A stretch of DNA of 53,786 bases, from the NCBI GenBank assembly GCA_964422205.1, contig CAYRAI010000012.1, positions 1 through 53,786 on the forward strand, in the 5' to 3' direction. This DNA comes from CAZNYN01 sp964422205 (GTDB taxonomy: Bacteria > Synergistota > Synergistia > Synergistales > Synergistaceae). The translations under genes were made by a program, and so were the position numbers. Of the stretch, positions 17,514 through 25,266 are shown one piece after another (the stretch's first letter is position 1; every line of letters begins with the position of its first letter). The notes under the pieces are model-generated. The model ran no database searches and was not told where the DNA came from. It was given only the letters and a program-made list of their open reading frames with translations.

Positions 17514-18251
17514 TTACCTTATTTTATCACCTTTTAAGAATTTATGGCTTTCATCATATTTGCGGCACCTGTCGCAAAGTCCGCGTTCCTCCTCCGGCAC
17601 GCCGGCAAAGTCAAGCATTTCCTTCGTAGCGTATAAGTCGCCGCATCTTTCGCACTGCAGAAGGTCAAAGGTACGTTTCCATATAGTCCTTGTACCCTTG
17701 TTCTCCTCGTAAGTTATCTTGCCTGTAGGACATACTGACGCGCAGGAGAGGCAGCCTATGCAGGCATCTGGAGAAAGTTCATAAGGAGGCGCTACATGGC
17801 GCTCAAAGCCTCTGCCGACCAGTTCGATGGCTTTTGTTCCGTTTATCTCGCAAGCCCTTACACAGCGTCCGCACCTGATGCATAGGTCCGGCTCATGTGC
17901 AAAACGCTCTTCCCTGATAACGCCGTACTCCCTGCACAAGTTTTGTATTACGGGCGCTTTTGGGTTTCTGTCGAGCAAAAGCTGAAGGACAGCCTTTCTT
18001 GCATTGATTACACGTTCGGACTTTGTTTCTACCGTTATCGGCTTGCTTATCGGAAACATGCAGGCAGCCACAACTTTTTTGCGTCCCTTGTCATCAATTT
18101 CAACGGAACATAGGCGGCAGTTGCCGTCAGATGTAAGCCCTTCATGGTTGCAAAGTGTGGGAATCTCTATTCCGCAGGAGCGTGCCGCATGCAGAATGGT
18201 AACCCCCTGTTCGACTTCTGTATTGACTCCGTCAATTACAATATTAATCAT
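17514..18251 (-). CDS. HoxU/NuoG-N-like iron-sulfur subunit
   Basis: This 245-aa electron-transfer subunit has a plant-type [2Fe-2S] ferredoxin domain (C34, C45, C48, C64), then two [4Fe-4S] motifs (C124-127-130-134 and C164-167-170-174). The His-Cys cluster usual between them in NuoG (around residues 95-110) is lost, leaving only one Cys there. A C-terminal CxxC...CxxC (C200, C203, C226, C229) could bind zinc or a further cluster. No H-cluster hydrogenase domain is present. I chose the ATG at 18251 with AAGGGG 8 nt upstream; it overlaps the nuoF stop by 8 bp. It is the third gene of the nuoE-nuoF-hoxU-type module. Confidence 0.9.
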   Translation of the reverse strand: MINIVIDGVNTEVEQGVTILHAARSCGIEIPTLCNHEGLTSDGNCRLCSVEIDDKGRKKVVAACMFPISKPITVETKSERVINARKAVLQLLLDRNPKAPVIQNLCREYGVIREERFAHEPDLCIRCGRCVRACEINGTKAIELVGRGFERHVAPPYELSPDACIGCLSCASVCPTGKITYEENKGTRTIWKRTFDLLQCERCGDLYATKEMLDFAGVPEEERGLCDRCRKYDESHKFLKGDKIR

Positions 18252-20154
18252 CACTGCCACCCCTTCCTGCTGTTTTTACAGCTGTGAAAGGACATGCATC
18301 AATGCATGAGCCGCATTGGACGCAGTATTTATTGTCAATTATATATTTTCCCTTGAGAGTTTTTTGAATGGCACTGGCAGGACACTTTTTGGAACATATT
18401 CCGCAGCCCCTGCACTTATCTTCGTCGATAAGAGGCAGGTACATGTTATTGCAGACTCCGGCCCTGCAATAGTGCTTATTTTCATGTTCCTCATATTCGT
18501 CGTAAAAATATTTTATAGTAGACAGTACAGGATTTGCGGCAGACTGTCCAAGAGCGCACAGAGCCGTATCAGCGATTCCTAGAGCAAGATTTTTTAGCTT
18601 TTCCGTATCGCCGGGCTTACCTTCACCAGATGTAAGGTCATGCAGTAATTTCTGCATTTTCTTAAGTCCCTCGCGGCAAGGCACACATTTTCCGCAGGAC
18701 TCTTCAACCAGAAAATCTATAAAGTATTTAGCTACATCGACCATACAAGTTCTGTCATCCATGACAATCATACCGCCTGAGCCCATCATGGAGCCGGCTG
18801 AGGTAAGATTGTCAAAGTCTACAGCAGTATCAAGCATATCCTTCGGCAGACATCCTCCCGAAGGGCCGCCTGTCTGAACTGCTTTGAAAGGTCTGTCCTT
18901 TGTAACGCCTCCGCCTATTCCGTATATTATTTCTTTCAGAGTGGTTCCCATTGGAACTTCTACGAGACCAGTGTTTTTTACCTTGCCAACGAGAGCGAAA
19001 ACCTTTGTTCCCGAGCTTCCTCCCGTACCGATGGATTTAAACCACTGAGCTCCATTGTTGATAATAAGAGGAACATTAGCCCATGTCTCAACGTTGTTTA
19101 GAACAGTCGGAGATTCCCAAAGACCTTTTTCTGTCGAGCGTATGTACTTTACCCTTGGCACTCCAGCTCTGCCTTCTATTGATGTCATAAGAGCAGTTGA
19201 TTCGCCGCATACAAACGCGCCGCCGCCTTGGCATATTTCGACTCTAAAGGCGAAGTCTGCTCCCAAAATCTTTTCGCCCAGCAAATTGGCTTCTTCCAAC
19301 TTTTCTATAGCGGCTTTGAGCCTTACTACCGCAAGCGGGTATTCATGCCTTACATAAATAATGCCCTCTTTCGCTTCCACGGCATAAGCTCCGATTATCA
19401 GACCTTCCAGCACGGAGAAAGGATCTCCCTCCATGAGGCTTCTGTCCATAAAAGCACCTGGGTCGCCTTCGTCACCGTTTACCAAAACATAGCGTCTGCC
19501 GCCTTTTGCTCTGCGGCATGAATCCCACTTAATGCCTGTTGGAAATCCGCCGCCGCCGCGGCCTCTTAGGCCTGAGTCTATAATCTCTTTGCATACATCA
19601 CTCGGCTGCATTGTTTCGATAACCTTTGCCAAAGCGGAAAAGCCGCCTTTGGCAATATATCCGTCCAAGTCCAGAGGCGACATATTGTCCATATTTTTTA
19701 GGACTGTCTTTTTCTGCTTTGACAAAAACGGTATAGCCTCTCTCAGAGGAGGAACTATATTTTTGTTGTCGGCACCTTTGGGACATAGCCTGGTTAAAGG
19801 CACAGCCTTTTCCACGGAATCAATAATTTCGTCTATGTCGGATATTTTGACATTAAAATAATACCAGCCGTAAGGTTCTATGTGCAAAACAGGCCCGTGT
19901 TCGCACGGTCCCATGCAGCCCGTAATATCCACACCGCCGCAGGCACACTCCTTGCTCTTATCAAGCGAAATTGATACTTTATCTGCTCTTCCAATCTTTG
20001 CGGCATAACTTCTGTTCAGTGAGTCGAAGAGGTCGAGACTGCCGTTGGCTATACATCCTGGACCGGCGCATACCCATATCTTCACTGACGAGTTATCTTT
20101 GTTTTCAAGTTTTTTTTGATATTCCAGGAATTGGGTGACAGAGTTGAATGTCAT
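18244..20154 (-). CDS. NuoF/HydB-like FMN- and NAD(H)-binding subunit
   Basis: This 636-aa flavoprotein exchanges electrons with NAD(H). It has an N-terminal thioredoxin-like [2Fe-2S] domain (C29, C34, C80, C84), the FMN/NAD core (GLRGRGGGGFPTG near 195-207 and GDEGDPGAF), an SLBB region, a [4Fe-4S] site (C487, C490, C493, C533) and a C-terminal two-cluster ferredoxin (C581-591 and C611-621). This layout is that of HydB in electron-bifurcating hydrogenases rather than complex I NuoF. The ATG overlaps the nuoE stop by 4 bp. With no hydrogenase gene nearby, aldehyde oxidation by the neighbouring AOR is the likely electron source. Confidence 0.93.
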   Translation of the reverse strand: MTFNSVTQFLEYQKKLENKDNSSVKIWVCAGPGCIANGSLDLFDSLNRSYAAKIGRADKVSISLDKSKECACGGVDITGCMGPCEHGPVLHIEPYGWYYFNVKISDIDEIIDSVEKAVPLTRLCPKGADNKNIVPPLREAIPFLSKQKKTVLKNMDNMSPLDLDGYIAKGGFSALAKVIETMQPSDVCKEIIDSGLRGRGGGGFPTGIKWDSCRRAKGGRRYVLVNGDEGDPGAFMDRSLMEGDPFSVLEGLIIGAYAVEAKEGIIYVRHEYPLAVVRLKAAIEKLEEANLLGEKILGADFAFRVEICQGGGAFVCGESTALMTSIEGRAGVPRVKYIRSTEKGLWESPTVLNNVETWANVPLIINNGAQWFKSIGTGGSSGTKVFALVGKVKNTGLVEVPMGTTLKEIIYGIGGGVTKDRPFKAVQTGGPSGGCLPKDMLDTAVDFDNLTSAGSMMGSGGMIVMDDRTCMVDVAKYFIDFLVEESCGKCVPCREGLKKMQKLLHDLTSGEGKPGDTEKLKNLALGIADTALCALGQSAANPVLSTIKYFYDEYEEHENKHYCRAGVCNNMYLPLIDEDKCRGCGICSKKCPASAIQKTLKGKYIIDNKYCVQCGSCIDACPFTAVKTAGRGGSDD

Positions 20155-20612
20155 TTTGCAGCCTCCTTTTCAAGGACATCTTTTACCTTTTCGGGGGCCA
20201 TATTGCCATATGTCTTATCCTCTGCAATCATAACCGGGGCAAGAGCGCACGCACCGACGCAGTTTACAGTTTCAAGTGTGTACATTCCGTCTGCCGTGCT
20301 CTCTCCAACCTTAATCCCGAGTTCCTTTTCCAACTCTTTGAGCACTGCTCCGGAACCGCGTAAATGACATGCTGTCCCCGTGCACACCTTTATTATTTTT
20401 TGTCCCTTCTTTTTGAGACTCAGAGTGCTGTAAAATGTCGCGACGGCATAGACTCTGCTGTCGGGTACGCCTAAATACCCTGCAACTTCCTTCATTACTG
20501 ATGTTTCGAGGTATTTTTCTTTTTCTTGAATATCAAGAAGAATTGCGAGTAAATACCTAGAGTCCTGCGGATATTTCCGCAGAATCTCAGAGATGTGATC
20601 GATCTTCCCCAA
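20151..20612 (-). CDS. NuoE/HydC-like [2Fe-2S] subunit
   Basis: This small thioredoxin-fold subunit pairs with NuoF. The [2Fe-2S] ligands are in CTGTAC (C77, C82) and CVGAC (C118, C122). I chose a TTG start at 20612, giving 153 aa, because GGGAGG lies 8 nt upstream; an outer TTG 36 nt away has no site. The start codon lies in the loop of a perfect 7-bp hairpin. The gene is first in the nuoE-nuoF-hoxU-type run. The 240 bases upstream hold a palindromic plus-strand promoter and otherwise A/T-rich sequence. Confidence 0.9.
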   Translation of the reverse strand: MGKIDHISEILRKYPQDSRYLLAILLDIQEKEKYLETSVMKEVAGYLGVPDSRVYAVATFYSTLSLKKKGQKIIKVCTGTACHLRGSGAVLKELEKELGIKVGESTADGMYTLETVNCVGACALAPVMIAEDKTYGNMAPEKVKDVLEKEAAK

Positions 20613-20620
20613 AAAGATCG
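20600..20620 (-). promoter_or_regulatory. Hairpin over the nuoE-like start codon
   Basis: CGATCTT and AAGATCG form a perfect 7-bp stem with a 7-nt loop. The loop holds the presumed TTG start (20612-20610), and the ribosome binding site GGGAGG (20626-20621) abuts the stem. It could limit translation initiation of the operon's first gene. Function is inference. Confidence 0.45.
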
Positions 20621-20790
20621 CCTCCCATAAGATACAATTTTCTAACAATATTAGATTATCACATTGAAAAAAATTGTCTAGTGTGCAAATTCTGATAATT
20701 TAATATTATTCATGATCTAGATTAAAATTAATTTGCGAATAATTAGAATGCGGCATGTGGATTAGGATAACGCTCAAAAAACTGAATATA

Positions 20791-20832
20791 TCGGTGCGAG
20801 AGTGTTTTGCAGATGTGTTATACTCGCACCGA
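20791..20832 (+). promoter_or_regulatory. Extended -10 promoter inside a palindrome
   Basis: Ten-base arms TCGGTGCGAG (20791-20800) and CTCGCACCGA (20823-20832) form a perfect inverted repeat. Between them TGTTATACT (20816-20824) is an extended -10 element. The predicted transcription start falls near 20831, about 22 bases before the ATG of the plus-strand ORF. The arms are spaced about three helical turns apart and flank the core promoter, as an operator for a dimeric regulator would. A transcript from within it would not contain the left arm, so a DNA operator is more likely than an RNA hairpin. Confidence 0.5.
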
Positions 20833-20852
20833 GCATACTTAACGAAAGGCGG

Positions 20853-21446
20853 ATGGTACACATATTCTCGCTCATTGACATAAATCCAAACTATAAAATT
20901 TCCAAACTGCAGATTGCAAAAGAATCCGACTGGGAAGAATGCATGATAATCAAAAAGGCTTCACATATAAATTCTCTCAAAGAGTGGTGCGCTTCTGTAA
21001 CGTGTGAAAATATTGCGGCAGAAGCATTTTTTGATATGCCCGAAAAAAATATGAGAGATGCCTTTATCGGTGTACGGATTAAAGCGTCACCAGAAACTTT
21101 TGTCTTGCTTTTGGATATATTCCAAGAATTTACTCGTATGGAAACATATTGTTTGGGCAGTTTTATATCTTCTATTGAAAGCTATCTTAATGGATGTCTG
21201 TTTCAATCTATCCCGGATTATTCGGAAGTCGGAGTTGTAAATTATTGGAATTCATTTGGCAGTGTTAAGCTTTGTTCAAAAGATTTCGTATCGTGTAAAG
21301 CAGAGGCTTTAAAAATTTTTGAAACAAACTCTAAATGGAAAACACCGCCGGCACAAGTGGCCATAGAATTTGCTTATACTCATCCGATTCAGCACTGGAT
21401 TGGATTACCTGCGGATAATTTACAGAAAAGTCCCTGCCGTCTTTAA
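20853..21446 (+). CDS. Unrecognised soluble protein next to selC
   Basis: I do not recognise this gene. The 197-aa protein has no signal peptide, membrane segment or known motif. It is mixed alpha/beta in character, rich in aromatic residues, with Cys scattered rather than in metal-binding pairs. The start is uncertain. The ATG at 20853 fits the palindromic promoter just upstream, although AAAGG lies only 3 bases away; an ATG at 20943 would give 167 aa. It is transcribed opposite to nearly all its neighbours, sits alone between the AOR/flavin operon and tRNA-Sec, and is A/T-richer than they are. A transferred gene or a lineage-specific regulator are both possible. Confidence 0.6.
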   Translation: MVHIFSLIDINPNYKISKLQIAKESDWEECMIIKKASHINSLKEWCASVTCENIAAEAFFDMPEKNMRDAFIGVRIKASPETFVLLLDIFQEFTRMETYCLGSFISSIESYLNGCLFQSIPDYSEVGVVNYWNSFGSVKLCSKDFVSCKAEALKIFETNSKWKTPPAQVAIEFAYTHPIQHWIGLPADNLQKSPCRL

Positions 21447-21462
21447 CAGCAAGGACTTTGAA
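21427..21462 (+). terminator. Weak terminator-like hairpin at the end of the orphan ORF
   Basis: AAAGTCC-c-TGC pairs with GCA-a-GGACTTT, so the stem is interrupted by one mismatch. It overlaps the last codons of the ORF at 20853-21446. There is no long T run after it, so termination would be weak. Confidence 0.35.
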
Positions 21463-21480
21463 GGCTAATTGACGATGTCA

Positions 21481-21577
21481 TGGCGGAGGCGTGTGCGAAT
21501 CGAACACACCGGGACCGGCGTTACCGACCCCCACCGGATTTGAAGTCCGGGCCCAGCACCAGCTGAAACTCGCCTCC
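21481..21577 (-). tRNA. selC: tRNA-Sec (anticodon TCA)
   Basis: Read on the minus strand this is a 97-nt tRNA with features of bacterial selenocysteine tRNA. It has a lengthened acceptor stem starting GGAGGCG and ending CGCCTCCGCCA, anticodon arm CCGGA/TCCGG around CTTCAAA (anticodon TCA), and a long variable arm (GGGGGTCGGTAACGCCGGTCCC). It decodes in-frame UGA as selenocysteine. The presence of selC means the organism should have SelA, SelB and SelD plus selenoproteins elsewhere. I found no in-frame UGA in a recognisable gene of this window. Confidence 0.96.
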
Positions 21578-21590
21578 ATGCAACTTAGTT

Positions 21591-21619
21591 AGCATAGCAG
21601 ATAAGTATGCTTTTTTCAA
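21591..21619 (-). promoter_or_regulatory. Probable tRNA-Sec promoter
   Basis: On the minus strand, TTGAAA (21619-21614) and TATGCT (21596-21591) are 17 bp apart, and the -10 is 13 bp from the tRNA 5' end. The tRNA can thus be transcribed independently of the upstream nucleoside phosphorylase gene. Confidence 0.6.
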
Positions 21620-21637
21620 TGGGTAATAATATGTAAT

Positions 21638-22942
21638 TTATAATATGTGGTCTATTACCAGTTTTCTTTTTTCGGCTTTATCTGAAATTTCAAAACATTC
21701 TTTAAGGTATGGTGCGGCATTTTGAATTTGTCTTTCGTCATCATAGTGCACTTTGATTATTGTCCCGTCTTTGTCTATTTTGTCTCCTATTTTTGCGCAG
21801 AGCTCTATTGATACATATGGGTCTATTTCATCCTGCATTCTGAGACGCCCTCCGCCAAGAGCGCGCAGAGCCTCACCAATGCAGAGAGCGTCAAGTTTTG
21901 ATACAAAACCAGTGCGTGGGCTTTTTATCTCAAAAATGTATTTAGTTTTGGAAATTAGTACTTCTGGGGTTTGCAGTATGGATGAATCTCCGTGCTGGGC
22001 TTCAATAAGTTCTTTAAATTTGTTTAATGCGCTGCCGCTGTCAAGAGCCGCTGCGCAGAGTGTCTTTCCTTCCTCAAAATTGGAGGCTATGTCAGACATA
22101 ACAAGCACAGAAGCTCCGAGCAAAATAGAGAGCTTTCTTGTATCATCAGGCCCTCTTCCGGATAGAACTTCTATAGCCTCATAGACTTCGGCGGCATTTC
22201 CTATGTATTTTCCAAGCGGCTGTTCCATGTCAGTTATCAGTACGGCGGATTTTTTCCCCAGCTTAGAGGAGATAGCGACAAGATTTTCAGCAAGGCTGCA
22301 GGCTTCCTCTCTGTTTTTCATAAAAGCCCCGCTGCCTGATTTTACGTCAAAGACATAGGCTGAAGCTCCTCCTGCCAGTTTTTTGCTTATAATGCTGCTT
22401 GTAATCAAAGCTACGGAGGGAACTGTACCTGTAACGTCTCTTAACTTATAGAGCATACCTTCGGCCGGAGCAAGTTTAAGAGAGTGTCCAGACACTGCGC
22501 AGCCTATCTTTTCAACTTGTTCTTTGAATTCACTCTCCGTCAGATGAAGCTTCATTCCAGGTATAGATTCTAGTTTATCGACTGTGCCGCCTGTGTATCC
22601 AAGGCCTGGGCCGCTCAATTTTGATATTTTGACGCCGCAGGCAGCAGCCAGAGGAACGAAAATTATTGTCGTTTTGTCTCCAACGCCGCCTGTGCTGTGT
22701 TTGTCCATTACATGCATTGATTCGGGGTAGCTGATTTTCTCTCCCGATGCCGCCAAGGCCTCTGTAAGATACATTGTCTCATCGTCGTTCAGTCCTTTGA
22801 GGAATGATGCCATGAGCCATGCCGATATTTGGTAGTCACGGACGGTACCGTTCATAATTCCCGATACCATGGAGTTTATCTCTTCTCTTGTGTGTATGCC
22901 TCCGTCTCGTTTTTTTTCAATGAACTCGACGTTGTTAAACAT
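21638..22942 (-). CDS. Pyrimidine/thymidine nucleoside phosphorylase
   Basis: This 434-aa enzyme cleaves thymidine or uridine with phosphate to the base and pentose 1-phosphate. Family motifs include MDKHSTGGVGDKTT (phosphate site), SGPGLGYTGGTVDKLESI, which matches the thymidine phosphorylase signature, and the lysine-containing ITSSIISKKLAGG. It covers the alpha-helical domain, the alpha/beta domain and the C-terminal PYNP domain. The ATG at 22942 shares a base with the punA stop (TGATG). The pairing with a purine phosphorylase indicates nucleoside salvage or catabolism. Whether it prefers thymidine (deoA) or both pyrimidines (pdp) cannot be told. Confidence 0.94.
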   Translation of the reverse strand: MFNNVEFIEKKRDGGIHTREEINSMVSGIMNGTVRDYQISAWLMASFLKGLNDDETMYLTEALAASGEKISYPESMHVMDKHSTGGVGDKTTIIFVPLAAACGVKISKLSGPGLGYTGGTVDKLESIPGMKLHLTESEFKEQVEKIGCAVSGHSLKLAPAEGMLYKLRDVTGTVPSVALITSSIISKKLAGGASAYVFDVKSGSGAFMKNREEACSLAENLVAISSKLGKKSAVLITDMEQPLGKYIGNAAEVYEAIEVLSGRGPDDTRKLSILLGASVLVMSDIASNFEEGKTLCAAALDSGSALNKFKELIEAQHGDSSILQTPEVLISKTKYIFEIKSPRTGFVSKLDALCIGEALRALGGGRLRMQDEIDPYVSIELCAKIGDKIDKDGTIIKVHYDDERQIQNAAPYLKECFEISDKAEKRKLVIDHIL

Positions 22943-23766
22943 CACAGCTTTACCTCTTTGATAAATTTTGAAACTAGTTTACAGAGTGAGCCTGATGCAG
23001 CGTTCATGGCATCCATGACTTCTTGGTGTGTGAGCTTGTTGTCTGTTATGCCGGCACCGTAATTCGCCACGCAGGATATGCCGCAAACTCTGACTCCCAT
23101 GTGGTTTGCCGCTATTACTTCGGGCACGGTGGACATGCCGACAACATCTGCACCCAAGATTCTTGCCATTCTTATTTCAGCAGGTGTCTCAAATGACGGG
23201 CCGGAGAAGGCGATGTAGACTCCCTTTCGGAGTAATATTCCTTCTCTTTCCGCTATATCGCATGTCAGTTTTATAAAGTCTCTGTCATACGCCATTGTCA
23301 TGTCGGGAAAGCGTACTCCCCAGTCGGGATTATTTTCCCCGATAAGAGGGTTGATTCCCATGTAGTTTATATGGTCTTGAATTGCTACGATAGTTCCTGG
23401 CTTTATATCCGTGTTTACCCCGCCCGACGCGTTTGTCAGGACAATAGCCTTGATCCCGAGTACGGCCAGAACACGTGTGGGAAATGTGACTTCGGTCATA
23501 GAGTAGCCTTCGTAGTAGTGAACTCTGCCCTGCATCATTATTACAGGAGTTCCGTGCAGTTTTCCTATTACAAGGCGTCCTGCATGTCCCGTCACTGTGG
23601 ATCTGGGCCAGTAAGGGATATCGGTATATGGAATGATTACCTGACTTTCTACTTCATCAGCTAGGCTGCCGAGCCCCGACCCGAGAACAACGGCGATATC
23701 CGGCACAGCTTCTATTTTTGTTTTGATATATTCCTTTGCTAGTTCTACTTTTTCTGACAGAAGCAT
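22942..23766 (-). CDS. punA: Purine nucleoside phosphorylase, trimeric type
   Basis: This 274-aa phosphorylase cleaves purine nucleosides to free base and ribose 1-phosphate. Motifs include VLGSGLGSLAD (phosphate), GRVHYYEGY, TNASGGVN and GPSFETPAEIR. The Glu in FETPAE and the Asn in CVANYG correspond to the pair that selects 6-oxopurines such as inosine and guanosine in human PNP; in MTA phosphorylase these are Ser and Asp. The strong site GGAGGAG precedes the ATG. It could also serve methylthioinosine from the deaminase encoded in this window, but that is inference. Confidence 0.94.
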   Translation of the reverse strand: MLLSEKVELAKEYIKTKIEAVPDIAVVLGSGLGSLADEVESQVIIPYTDIPYWPRSTVTGHAGRLVIGKLHGTPVIMMQGRVHYYEGYSMTEVTFPTRVLAVLGIKAIVLTNASGGVNTDIKPGTIVAIQDHINYMGINPLIGENNPDWGVRFPDMTMAYDRDFIKLTCDIAEREGILLRKGVYIAFSGPSFETPAEIRMARILGADVVGMSTVPEVIAANHMGVRVCGISCVANYGAGITDNKLTHQEVMDAMNAASGSLCKLVSKFIKEVKL

Positions 23767-23790
23767 AATTTACATCTCCTCCTAAGAGCG

Positions 23791-24699
23791 TTATGATCTT
23801 GGGTGAAATTTTTCGTAGTACTCAAAAATTTCATTGTCAAGGTGTGTGTATTTTTCCGTTGTCATTATTGACGAGTGTCCTAAAATTTCCTGTAAGGTTC
23901 TTTGATCCATGCCGTTCCTCAGCAAATGTGTCGCAAAGGTGTGGCGAAGTACGTGAGGATGGAGGCGTGCTGACGGTATGTTTGCAGCCAGTCCCCTTTT
24001 GCGCATTATGTGCCACAGAAACTCTCTTTTCATCTCTCTGCCGTTTTTGGTTAAAAAGAGCAGATCGCTTTGGAATTTATCCAGTTTAGGGCGATACTCA
24101 CTTATATATGTGTCAACAATTTTTCTGACTGCGCCCACGTAAGGTACGGTTCTTTCTTTTCCGCCTTTGCCTTTAGTGTAAATTATGCCGTCGTTTGGGT
24201 CTATATCTTTCAATTTTATCGCACAAAGTTCGGAGGCTCGGAGCCCGGCTCCATAGGCAAGTTCAATAACGGCTCTGTCTCTTTTTCCTATGATGCTTCC
24301 GTCTTCACATGCGTTGATTATTCTTTGTATCTCGCCCTCTGTCATAATTTGAGGTAATTTTTTTTCTCTCTCGGGGAGAGGATCAAGAACCGGCATGTCT
24401 TTAATTTCTCCGTCATAGACTAAGAATCGTGTAAAGGAGCTCATAACTGCCGCTATTCTCTGCACCGTGCTCTTGGACTTGCCTTTAATTGTCTGATCCA
24501 TGAGAAAGAGTGATATTTTTTCCGCCGAAAGTTCACATGGATCAAACTTTTTATCCGTACAAAATTGATACCATAATCCTATATCGGAGGAATAGGCTTT
24601 TAGAGTGTTTGTACTGCACATTCGTTCAAGTTTGAGATAGTCTTGGAATCGCCCCATAATTCTTAAAAATTCTTTGTTGGTTATATCTGCAGAAGGCAT
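23791..24699 (-). CDS. Tyrosine recombinase, XerC/XerD type
   Basis: This 302-aa site-specific recombinase has an N-terminal SAM-like core-binding domain (residues 10-100) and a C-terminal catalytic domain. It holds the full active-site set: R154 in AGLRASEL, a Lys near 178, H249 and R252 in HVLRHTFATH, H275 in LGHSS and nucleophile Y284. The length and conserved core match chromosomal XerC/D, which resolves chromosome dimers at dif. Its housekeeping neighbours (NUDIX, fmt, punA) support that over a phage or integron integrase. Which of XerC or XerD it is cannot be decided alone. Confidence 0.92.
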   Translation of the reverse strand: MPSADITNKEFLRIMGRFQDYLKLERMCSTNTLKAYSSDIGLWYQFCTDKKFDPCELSAEKISLFLMDQTIKGKSKSTVQRIAAVMSSFTRFLVYDGEIKDMPVLDPLPEREKKLPQIMTEGEIQRIINACEDGSIIGKRDRAVIELAYGAGLRASELCAIKLKDIDPNDGIIYTKGKGGKERTVPYVGAVRKIVDTYISEYRPKLDKFQSDLLFLTKNGREMKREFLWHIMRKRGLAANIPSARLHPHVLRHTFATHLLRNGMDQRTLQEILGHSSIMTTEKYTHLDNEIFEYYEKFHPRS

Positions 24700-24700
24700 T

Positions 24701-25255
24701 TTATTTTTTGCTCTTTTCTGATTTGTACCAGTAGTATGCCATTATTGTCTTGCCGTCTTCAATCTCTCCGGAAGATATCATATCTTCAATTTCATGACAG
24801 GTGAACCAGTGTACCGTAATATATTCGTCATCATCTTCGGGCAGTTTTGATGCTGATAAATTGTGAGCATAATATAATATAATTTTTTCTGTTGAATATC
24901 CGGGCGAAGAGAAGAAGGCAGAAATTTTGGTAATTGATGATGCTGTATATCCTATTTCTTCTCTGAGTTCACGCAGTGCTGTCTCTGATGGATCTTCTCC
25001 TGCGTCTGCAAGACCTGCCGGTATTTCAAATATATCTTGGTCTATCGCGTGTCTGTACTGAGAAACAAGGCATATTTTCTCTTCACTGTTGACAGGAAGG
25101 ATTGCTACCGCCGATTTATGTTCGACTACCTCTCTGATTTTTACCGAACCGGACGGAAATTGTACGCTGTCAACTCTTAAATCTAATATTTTCCCTTTGT
25201 AGGGATATTCCGTCTTCACAATATTTCGCAGATCTTTGCTTGTGACTTTGGACAT
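24701..25255 (-). CDS. NUDIX hydrolase, ADP-ribose pyrophosphatase type
   Basis: This 184-aa protein has the Nudix box G-x5-E-x7-REUxEExGU as GLADAGEDPSETALRELREE near residue 90, with the Mg2+-binding glutamates in REE. The N-terminal strand-rich region and the ISAFFSSPGYSTE segment after the box are typical of ADP-ribose pyrophosphatases. These split ADP-ribose to AMP and ribose 5-phosphate. I chose the ATG at 25255 with AGAGGT 7 nt upstream, over an outer start overlapping fmt. It lies between fmt and the Xer recombinase. Confidence 0.9.
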   Translation of the reverse strand: MSKVTSKDLRNIVKTEYPYKGKILDLRVDSVQFPSGSVKIREVVEHKSAVAILPVNSEEKICLVSQYRHAIDQDIFEIPAGLADAGEDPSETALRELREEIGYTASSITKISAFFSSPGYSTEKIILYYAHNLSASKLPEDDDEYITVHWFTCHEIEDMISSGEIEDGKTIMAYYWYKSEKSKK

Positions 25256-25266
25256 TTTCAATACCT

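Noticed and set aside
20655..20680. Promoter for the nuoE-like gene (TAGACA, GATAAT)
   Set aside because: The spacing is 14 bp, too short for a normal sigma-70 promoter, and the alternative -10 is weak.
20853..21577. Genomic island inserted at selC
   Set aside because: Only one gene, no integrase and no second copy of the tRNA 3' end seen; kept as a question in the orphan-gene finding.
23791..24699. Tyrosine recombinase as a mobile-element integrase
   Set aside because: Housekeeping neighbours, typical Xer length, no inverted or direct repeats or cargo genes nearby.
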